Assembly (NCBI GenBank): GCA_023398855.1
Contig: JAEWRS010000385.1
Span: forward strand, 1-6,407
Origin: Bacillota bacterium
GTDB taxonomy: Bacteria > Bacillota > Clostridia > Lachnospirales > Lachnospiraceae
Reading direction: 5' to 3'
DNA length: 6,407 bases
Under the pieces are notes generated by a model. It had not been told where the DNA came from. It did no database searches and was given only the letters and a program-made list of their open reading frames with translations. A program made the position numbers and the translations under genes. Shown here in pieces: positions 1-5,597 of the stretch; position 1 is the first letter of the stretch, and every line of letters starts with the position of its first letter.

Positions 1-583
1 GGTTCACATGATCGAAGAACTGGGGTATGAAAATCTTGTCATCAGCATAAAATCTTCTAATGTTCTCATGTGCGTCAAAGCGCATGAGCTGATTGCTGGG
101 CAGTCAGATTATCCCCTTCATGTAGGAATAACCGAGGCAGGTACGTATATATCCGGAACGGTAAAATCCTCCGTTGGCCTGGGAATCATTCTTTACGAAG
201 GAATCGGTGATACCATACGGGTTTCCCTGACCGGAGATCCGATGGAAGAGGTAAAGGCCGCAAAACTGATTTTAAAGGCACTGGGCTTAAGAAAGGGCGG
301 TGTTGAGGTAGTGTCCTGCCCGACCTGCGGCAGAACCAGGATCGATCTGATCTCTCTGGCAAATCAGGTGGAAGAAATGGTAACAGGCTTTGACCATCTG
401 GACATTAAAGTGGCTGTTATGGGCTGCGTGGTAAACGGGCCGGGAGAGGCTAAGGAAGCGGATCTGGGAATTGCGGGAGGAATTGGTGAGGGCCTTTTGA
501 TGAAAAAGGGTGAGATCATCCGTAAGGTTCCGGAAGATCAGCTCCTGGGTGCCCTGAGAGATGAGCTAATGAAAATGCAATAG
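1..583 (+). CDS. ispG: 4-hydroxy-3-methylbut-2-enyl diphosphate synthase, 3' part (5' end outside window)
   Basis: IspG (GcpE) is a cytoplasmic [4Fe-4S] enzyme of the MEP isoprenoid pathway. It reductively opens the ring of MEcPP to give HMBPP. The reading frame is already open at base 2 (codons for V-H precede the first visible Met at base 8), so the gene begins upstream; about 193 codons remain, roughly the C-terminal half of a protein usually near 350 residues. The remaining TIM-barrel portion contains the family strand HVGITEAGT. The C-terminal cluster domain carries all expected ligands: the pair in SCPTCGRT (codons at 317-319 and 326-328), the third Cys in MGCVVNGPGE (425-427), and the Glu seven residues later. 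The Cys-to-Cys and Cys-to-Glu spacing resembles E. coli IspG, so nothing suggests inactivity. The stop is TAG at 581-583, eight bases before polC, which makes an operon very likely. In Clostridia dxr and rseP commonly lie just upstream, but that cannot be seen here. Confidence 0.97.
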   Translation, partial: VHMIEELGYENLVISIKSSNVLMCVKAHELIAGQSDYPLHVGITEAGTYISGTVKSSVGLGIILYEGIGDTIRVSLTGDPMEEVKAAKLILKALGLRKGGVEVVSCPTCGRTRIDLISLANQVEEMVTGFDHLDIKVAVMGCVVNGPGEAKEADLGIAGGIGEGLLMKKGEIIRKVPEDQLLGALRDELMKMQ

Positions 584-588
584 GTGAT
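582..588 (+). promoter_or_regulatory. polC ribosome-binding site overlapping the ispG stop codon
   Basis: The sequence AGGTGAT matches seven contiguous bases of the sequence complementary to the Bacillota 16S rRNA 3' end, and it shares two bases with the TAG stop of ispG. Three bases separate it from the ATG at 592, which is normal for the downstream part of a long Shine-Dalgarno pairing. It fixes 592 as the polC start: the nearby GTG (584) and ATG (587) are out of frame. A ribosome terminating on ispG would sit on this site, so translational coupling is likely (inference). Confidence 0.8.
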
Positions 589-591
589 GGA

Positions 592-3500
592 ATGGCAAAA
601 AGATTTTTAGAAGTTTTTCCAGGCTTACATATTACAGATGAACTACGGGAGCTTTTAAATCTGGTAGAAGTGGAGAGAGTCACTTTAGGCAGGGATAGAA
701 GCTCTATTCGTATTTACCTGCTGAGCCAAAGACTAATACATAAACAAAATATATATGCCCTTGAGAAGGGAATCAAGGACCAGCTTTTTCCCTCCAAGCA
801 GATAACCATAAAGATCATAGAGCGCTTCCGTCTATCGGGCCAGTATACGCCTCAAAAGCTGTTAAAGGCCTACCGGGAGAGCTTATTAACTGAGCTTAAA
901 AATTACAGCATTATTGAGTACAACATGTTCCGCAAAGCAGAATACCGGTTTCCTGAACCGGATCTTTTAAAAATGACAGTAGAGGATACCATAGTTACCC
1001 ATGAAAAGGCCGGGGACTTAAAACGGGTTCTGGAAAAAATATTCCATGAGAGATGTGGTATGCCGGTGGAGGTTCAGTATGAATATGTGGCTCCCAGGGA
1101 AAATAAACTGGCAAAACAAAAGGAACTGCAGATGCAGCGGGAAGTGGAGGAAATCGTAAACAGGACATCTCTGGCAGTCAGAAAGGGAAGAGAACAGGAG
1201 GAGTACGCCCCAGGAGGCGGTGTTGAAAATGCCGTGCCTTCCATGTTGGATGGCGCTTCCTTAGACACCCTGGCTGCTGAAGCTGTGGCTTACCCGATCC
1301 AGGAGCAGACGCCAAAGGCCCCTGCCCCTAATCTTCGCATGGGCGGAAAAAAGGAAGGGTTTAAAACAGGGGATTCGGATTACGGGAAAAAGGAATGGAA
1401 GGATTATAAGAAGGGGGGAGGTTCCTTTGGCCGCCGGTCTGATAATCCAGAGGTATTGTATGGACGTGATTTTGACGGCGAAATCTTACAAATAGAAAAA
1501 ATCGACGGCGAAATAGGCGAGGTAGTAGTCAGGGGCAAGATCTTAACCGTGGACAGCCGGGAGCTGAGAAGCCAAAATACCATTATGATTTTTGATGTAA
1601 CTGATTTTACGGATACAATCACTGTCAAGATGTTTGCAAAGGAAGAGCAGATTGAGGATTTAAAGGCGGCCGTTGTACAAGGGACCTTTATACGTATCAA
1701 GGGTGTTACCACCATTGATAAATTTGACGGGGAGCTGACCCTTGGATCAGTGGTAGGAATCAAAAAATCTGAAGATTTTACCGGGAAGCGGGTGGACAAC
1801 AGCCTGGAGAAACGGGTGGAGCTTCACTGTCATACGAAAATGAGCGATATGGACGGAGTTTCTGAAGTCAAAGATATTGTTAAAAGGGCAAAAAAGTGGG
1901 GTATGCCAGCTATTGCCATAACCGATCACGGATGCGTCCAGTCATTCCCTGATGCGAATCATGCTTTGGACAAGGGGGATACCTTTAAACTGATTTATGG
2001 AGTAGAGGGATACTTAGTGGATGATTTAAAGCAGCTGGTTGAGAATTCCAAAAACCAGAGCTTATCAGATTCGTTTGTGGTGTTTGATATTGAGACAACA
2101 GGTTTTAGTTCTTCCAGGAACAGGATCATTGAGATCGGAGCGGTAAAGATAAAAGACGGAACCATAACGGATAAATTCAGTACCTTTGTAAATCCCGATG
2201 TGCCTATTCCCTTTGAGATTGAGCAGCTTACAGGCATCAATGACAATATGGTACTTCCTTCTCCTAAGATTGATGAAATTCTGCCCCGGTTTCTGGACTT
2301 TTGTGAAGGTTCTGTGCTGGTGGCCCATAATGCTTCCTTTGACGTAAGCTTTATTGACCATAATGCTGGTCGGTTAAATCTGCCCTTTCATCCCACTGTC
2401 TTAGATACTGTGGCTCTTGCAAGGCTCCTTCTTCCTAAACTTAACCGTTTTAAACTGGATACGGTTGCAAAGGCCCTGGGTATTTCTTTGGAGAACCATC
2501 ACAGAGCAGTAGATGATGCTGGCTGCACTGCTGATATATTTATGAAATTTGTTAAAATGCTTCGGGAACGGGGGGTAGAAACCCTTGATCAGCTGAACGG
2601 ACTAAGTTCCATGTCAGCTGATATGATCAAAAAACTCCCCACTCATCATGTGATCATACTGGCTGCCAATGATGTGGGAAGAGTAAATCTTTACCGCCTG
2701 ATTTCCTGTTCCCATATTAATTATTACGCCAGAAGGCCCAGAATTCCCAAAAGCGTACTGAACCAGAACCGGGAAGGGCTGATCATAGGTTCAGCCTGTG
2801 AGGCTGGAGAGCTTTACCAGGCTCTGCTTCGGGGTGTTTCTGATGCTGAAGTGGCAAAGCTGGTTAATTTTTATGACTATCTGGAGATACAGCCTTTGGG
2901 AAATAATGGGTTTATGCTCAGAGATGAGAAAAGTACGGTAAAGTCAGAACAGGATTTAATTGACATCAACAAAAAAATAGTGACCCTTGGGGAGCAGTTT
3001 GCAAAGCCGGTCTGCGCCACCTGCGATGTTCATTTTCTGGATCCGGAAGATGAGGTTTACAGAAGGATTATTATGACGGGCCAGGGGTTTAAAGATTCTG
3101 ATGATCAGGCGCCTCTGTACCTGCGGACAACTGAGGAAATGTTAAAGGAATTTGAATACCTGGGACCTAATAAGGCAGAAGAAGTAGTAATTAAGAATAC
3201 AAGAAAGATTGCTGACATGTGCGAGAAAATATCTCCGGTACGTCCGGATAAGTGTGCGCCTGTCATTGAAAATTCTGATGAGGATTTAAGAAAGATCTGC
3301 TATGACAGGGCTTATGCTATCTATGGAGAAAATCTTCCTGGGATTGTTACGGAACGGTTGGAAAGAGAGCTTCATTCCATTATTTCCAACGGATTTGCAG
3401 TAATGTATATTATCGCCCAGAAGCTGGTTTGGAAGTCCAATGAGGATGGATATCTGGTAGGCTCCCGTGGTTCAGTAGGTTCTTCTATTGTGGCTTATCT

Positions 3501-5151
3501 TTCAGGTATTACAGAGGTTAATTCCTTGAGCCCCCATTATTACTGTGCTTCCTGCCATTATTATGATTTTGATTCAGAAGAAGTAAAAAAGTTTTCTGGT
3601 ATGGCGGGGTGTGATATGCCGGATAAGGTTTGTCCTGTGTGCGGAAAGCCATTGGCAAAGGACGGATTTGACATACCCTTTGAAACCTTTCTTGGTTTCA
3701 AGGGAGACAAGGAACCGGATATTGACTTAAACTTTTCTGGTGAGTATCAAAGCAAGGCTCATGATTATACGGAGGTTATATTTGGTAAAGGACAGACCTT
3801 CCGCGCTGGAACTATTGGTACTTTGGCGGATAAAACAGCCTTTGGTTATGTGAAAAACTATTACGAAGAGCATGGAGTGAGAAAACGCAATTGTGAAATC
3901 AGCCGGATTGTTCAGGGCTGTGTAGGGGTCAGAAGGACTACCGGACAGCATCCCGGCGGAATTATTGTGCTTCCTCATGGGGAGGAGATCTATTCCTTTA
4001 CTCCCGTTCAGAGGCCTGCTAACGATATGACGACCATGACGGTGACAACGCATTTTGACTATCACTCCATTGACCATAACTTATTAAAGCTTGATATTCT
4101 CGGACACGACGATCCCACCATGATCCGTATGCTTCAGGATCTCATTGGATTTGACCCGGTAAAGGATATTCCATTAGACAGCAAGGAGGTCATGTCTCTC
4201 TTCCAGAACACCTCAGCTTTAGGGATCACACCGGAAGATATTGGAGGATGCAAACTAGGAGCTTTGGGCGTTCCGGAGTTTGGAACGGATTTTGCCATGC
4301 AGATGCTGATAGACACGCAGCCCAGGTATTTCTCTGACCTGGTGCGAATTGCAGGTTTGGCTCATGGTACAGATGTGTGGCTGGGAAATGCCCAGACCCT
4401 GATCCAGGAAGGAACAGCTACCATTCAGACGGCAATCTGTACCCGTGACGATATCATGATCTATTTGATCTCCATGGGAATGGAAGAAGGCCTTTCCTTT
4501 TCCATAATGGAGAGTGTCAGAAAGGGAAAAGGGCTAAAGGATGAGTGGGAGAAGGAAATGATTGACCACGGAGTTCCCGACTGGTATATCTGGTCCTGTA
4601 AGAAGATCAAGTACATGTTCCCGAAAGCCCATGCGGCAGCCTATGTTATGATGGCCTGGAGAATTGCCTATTGCAAGGTATTTTACCCATTGGCTTATTA
4701 TGCTTCATTTTTCAGCATCAGGGCCAATGGCTTCAGCTATGAACTGATGTGTCAGGGGCGTGATAAACTGGAATACTATCTGGCTGATTATAGGAAACGA
4801 GTGGACACTCTTTCTAAAAAGGAACAGGATACCTTAAGAGACATGAGGATTGTACAGGAGATGTATGCCAGGGGATATCAATTTATGCCCATTGATATTT
4901 ACCGTGCAAAGGCAAGACATTTTCAGATTATTGATGGTATGCTGATGCCGTCTTTAAGCAGTATTGACGGATTGGGAGAAAAGGCTGCTGATGCTGTGGT
5001 TGATGCTGTAAAGGATGGAGCCTTCTTATCCAGAGAGGATTTCAGGAACAGAACAAAAGTCAGTAAGACTGTCTGTGATTTGATGGGAGATTTAGGCCTC
5101 CTGTTTGAACTCCCGGAATCAAACCAGCTGTCTCTGTTTGATCTGGGTTGA
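592..5151 (+). CDS. polC: DNA polymerase III alpha subunit, PolC type (Gram-positive replicase)
   Basis: PolC is the processive replicative DNA polymerase of low-GC Gram-positives, with built-in 3'-5' proofreading. The frame is complete at 1519 residues, about 80 longer than B. subtilis PolC. Domains in order: N-terminal domains about 1-190; a disordered Lys/Gly-rich linker about 195-300; an OB fold about 305-392; the first part of the PHP domain from about 408 (H412, H414, D419, and TDHG at 444-447); an inserted DnaQ-like exonuclease about 494-660 with DIETTG (D500, E502), VAHNASFD (H579, D584) and HRAVDDA (H637, D642); the second PHP part ending near CDVHFL (D812, H814); then the polymerase core. 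The core has SRGSVGSS at 958-965, a zinc site of C985, C988, C1014 and C1017, palm aspartates D1043 and D1045 in EPDIDLNFSGE, TTGQHPGG at 1116-1123, third palm D1168 in KLDILGHD, and FPKAHAAAY near 1343-1351. A helix-hairpin-helix lies at about 1455-1475. QLSLF at 1512-1516 is the beta-clamp-binding motif. No catalytic residue I looked for is missing. Confidence 0.99.
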   Translation: MAKRFLEVFPGLHITDELRELLNLVEVERVTLGRDRSSIRIYLLSQRLIHKQNIYALEKGIKDQLFPSKQITIKIIERFRLSGQYTPQKLLKAYRESLLTELKNYSIIEYNMFRKAEYRFPEPDLLKMTVEDTIVTHEKAGDLKRVLEKIFHERCGMPVEVQYEYVAPRENKLAKQKELQMQREVEEIVNRTSLAVRKGREQEEYAPGGGVENAVPSMLDGASLDTLAAEAVAYPIQEQTPKAPAPNLRMGGKKEGFKTGDSDYGKKEWKDYKKGGGSFGRRSDNPEVLYGRDFDGEILQIEKIDGEIGEVVVRGKILTVDSRELRSQNTIMIFDVTDFTDTITVKMFAKEEQIEDLKAAVVQGTFIRIKGVTTIDKFDGELTLGSVVGIKKSEDFTGKRVDNSLEKRVELHCHTKMSDMDGVSEVKDIVKRAKKWGMPAIAITDHGCVQSFPDANHALDKGDTFKLIYGVEGYLVDDLKQLVENSKNQSLSDSFVVFDIETTGFSSSRNRIIEIGAVKIKDGTITDKFSTFVNPDVPIPFEIEQLTGINDNMVLPSPKIDEILPRFLDFCEGSVLVAHNASFDVSFIDHNAGRLNLPFHPTVLDTVALARLLLPKLNRFKLDTVAKALGISLENHHRAVDDAGCTADIFMKFVKMLRERGVETLDQLNGLSSMSADMIKKLPTHHVIILAANDVGRVNLYRLISCSHINYYARRPRIPKSVLNQNREGLIIGSACEAGELYQALLRGVSDAEVAKLVNFYDYLEIQPLGNNGFMLRDEKSTVKSEQDLIDINKKIVTLGEQFAKPVCATCDVHFLDPEDEVYRRIIMTGQGFKDSDDQAPLYLRTTEEMLKEFEYLGPNKAEEVVIKNTRKIADMCEKISPVRPDKCAPVIENSDEDLRKICYDRAYAIYGENLPGIVTERLERELHSIISNGFAVMYIIAQKLVWKSNEDGYLVGSRGSVGSSIVAYLSGITEVNSLSPHYYCASCHYYDFDSEEVKKFSGMAGCDMPDKVCPVCGKPLAKDGFDIPFETFLGFKGDKEPDIDLNFSGEYQSKAHDYTEVIFGKGQTFRAGTIGTLADKTAFGYVKNYYEEHGVRKRNCEISRIVQGCVGVRRTTGQHPGGIIVLPHGEEIYSFTPVQRPANDMTTMTVTTHFDYHSIDHNLLKLDILGHDDPTMIRMLQDLIGFDPVKDIPLDSKEVMSLFQNTSALGITPEDIGGCKLGALGVPEFGTDFAMQMLIDTQPRYFSDLVRIAGLAHGTDVWLGNAQTLIQEGTATIQTAICTRDDIMIYLISMGMEEGLSFSIMESVRKGKGLKDEWEKEMIDHGVPDWYIWSCKKIKYMFPKAHAAAYVMMAWRIAYCKVFYPLAYYASFFSIRANGFSYELMCQGRDKLEYYLADYRKRVDTLSKKEQDTLRDMRIVQEMYARGYQFMPIDIYRAKARHFQIIDGMLMPSLSSIDGLGEKAADAVVDAVKDGAFLSREDFRNRTKVSKTVCDLMGDLGLLFELPESNQLSLFDLG

Positions 5152-5265
5152 TGAGGAGAAAATTAGATTTTCAGATGCTCATCAGATTATCTGACAGAAT
5201 GATTGTTGAATTTTATGGGAATTTTTCCAGAAATTTAAAATAATAAAAAAATTTTGAAAATAAGG
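5152..5265. other. AT-rich gap between polC and the tRNA promoter
   Basis: This gap holds no supported gene. It contains only weak inverted repeats: TCAGAT (5171-5176) with ATCTGA (5189-5194), a competing hairpin TCAGA-TTA-TCTGA at 5182-5194, and a four-pair GGAA/TTCC hairpin at 5218-5228. None combines a stable stem with an immediate U-tract, so I do not call a polC terminator. The last part, about 5231-5263, is almost pure A/T with A- and T-tracts just upstream of the -35 box and could act as an UP element for the tRNA promoter (inference). Confidence 0.6.
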
Positions 5266-5294
5266 TTGACATACGCTAGGATTTGTATTATACT
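5266..5294 (+). promoter_or_regulatory. Strong sigma-A promoter of the tRNA-Pro/tRNA-Glu unit
   Basis: The -35 box TTGACA (5266-5271) is a perfect consensus. After a 17-base spacer comes TATACT (5289-5294), which differs from TATAAT at one position. Transcription should begin near 5301, leaving a leader of only about six bases before the tRNA at 5307. With the A/T-tracts upstream, this fits a highly expressed stable-RNA promoter. There is no TG extension in front of the -10 box, and the discriminator is not GC-rich. Confidence 0.9.
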
Positions 5295-5306
5295 ACCTAA
5301 CGTAAT

Positions 5307-5380
5307 CGAGGCGTGGCTCAGTTTGGTAGAGCGCTGCGTTCGGGACGCAGAGGTCGCAAGTTCGAATCTTGTCGCCTCGA
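5307..5380 (+). tRNA. tRNA-Pro, anticodon CGG
   Basis: All four arms fold. The acceptor stem CGAGGCG pairs fully with CGCCTCG (5373-5379), with discriminator A at 5380. The D arm is GCTC/GAGC (5316-5319 with 5329-5332). The anticodon stem is CTGCG/CGCAG, with loop TTCGGGA giving anticodon CGG at 5341-5343 and G37. The T arm GCAAG/CTTGT closes with one G-U pair around TTCGAAT. The C1-G72 pair and A73 fit the usual bacterial proline identity. It reads CCG, a proline codon used repeatedly in polC. The 3' CCA is not encoded (TTC follows), so it must be added enzymatically. Confidence 0.98.
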
Positions 5381-5406
5381 TTCTGCAACAGCACAATTAT
5401 TAACAT

Positions 5407-5478
5407 GGCCTATTGGTCAAGCGGTCAAGACGCCGCCCTCTCACGGCGGAAACCCGAGTTCGATTCTCGGATAGGTCA
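5407..5478 (+). tRNA. tRNA-Glu, anticodon CTC
   Basis: The acceptor stem GGCCTAT pairs with ATAGGTC (5471-5477) with one G-U pair; the discriminator is A at 5478. The D arm is GTC/GAC. The anticodon stem CCGCC/GGCGG carries loop CTCTCAC, giving CTC at 5440-5442. The variable loop is four bases, and the T arm CCGAG/CTCGG surrounds TTCGATT. The overall sequence closely resembles clostridial tRNA-Glu. It reads GAG. It lies 26 bases after tRNA-Pro in the same transcript and also lacks an encoded CCA (TAA follows). Confidence 0.98.
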
Positions 5479-5483
5479 TAATT

Positions 5484-5516
5484 AAAACCTTCAGGGCAGC
5501 CTGGGGGTTTTTGTGT
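5484..5516 (+). terminator. Intrinsic terminator of the tRNA unit
   Basis: A hairpin of about 13 pairs runs from 5484 to 5511, with 5484-5495 and one further inner pair at most forming the left arm against 5500-5511, around the tetraloop GCAG (5496-5499). Two of the pairs are U-G. The right arm ends in GGGGG followed by five T (5508-5512) and then GTGTT. It starts six bases after the end of tRNA-Glu, which is the expected place for the end of this transcript. Confidence 0.9.
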
Positions 5517-5597
5517 TAAGAAGAGTCATTTTACAAATTGGGGAATACATGTTCAATTACTACTCTAATAAGAATTAATGAGTATTGCGAGGTCAAA
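5517..5597 (+). promoter_or_regulatory. Leader of the diguanylate cyclase gene, with ribosome-binding site at 5589-5593
   Basis: This is the only sequence between the tRNA terminator and the next gene, so a promoter for that gene is expected here. The best candidates are weak: TCTAAT (5564-5569) resembles a -10 box but has no good -35 at the right distance, and TTTACA (5530-5535) has only TCAATT 17 bases downstream. GAGGT at 5589-5593, four bases before ATG 5598, is a clear Shine-Dalgarno sequence and decides that start. The ATG at 5578 is out of frame. Confidence 0.45.

Noticed and set aside
1410..1420. A run of six G in polC as a programmed slippage site.
   Set aside because: The frame is open and conserved on both sides, and no alternative product of interest or stimulating hairpin is evident.
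1074..4316. Several - strand frames of 60-131 codons lying opposite polC.
   Set aside because: They are antisense to a fully conserved replicase gene. Their translations are low in recognisable motifs and have no Shine-Dalgarno context.
5171..5194. Inverted repeat TCAGAT/ATCTGA as a polC terminator or operator.
   Set aside because: The stem is short and AT-rich with a 12-base loop, competes with a five-pair hairpin, and is not followed by a U-tract.
5151..5243. A 30-codon + strand frame starting at ATG 5151, overlapping the polC TGA by one base, with a basic predicted product.
   Set aside because: The start overlap suggests coupling, but there is no Shine-Dalgarno sequence ahead of it, the composition follows the AT-rich gap, and I recognise no family. 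A chance frame is more likely.
5407..5597. tRNA-Glu 3' end as an attachment site for an integrated element, with the diguanylate cyclase as the first cargo gene.
   Set aside because: There is no integrase gene, no direct repeat of the tRNA 3' end in the window, and the terminator follows the tRNA directly. Base composition does not visibly shift.
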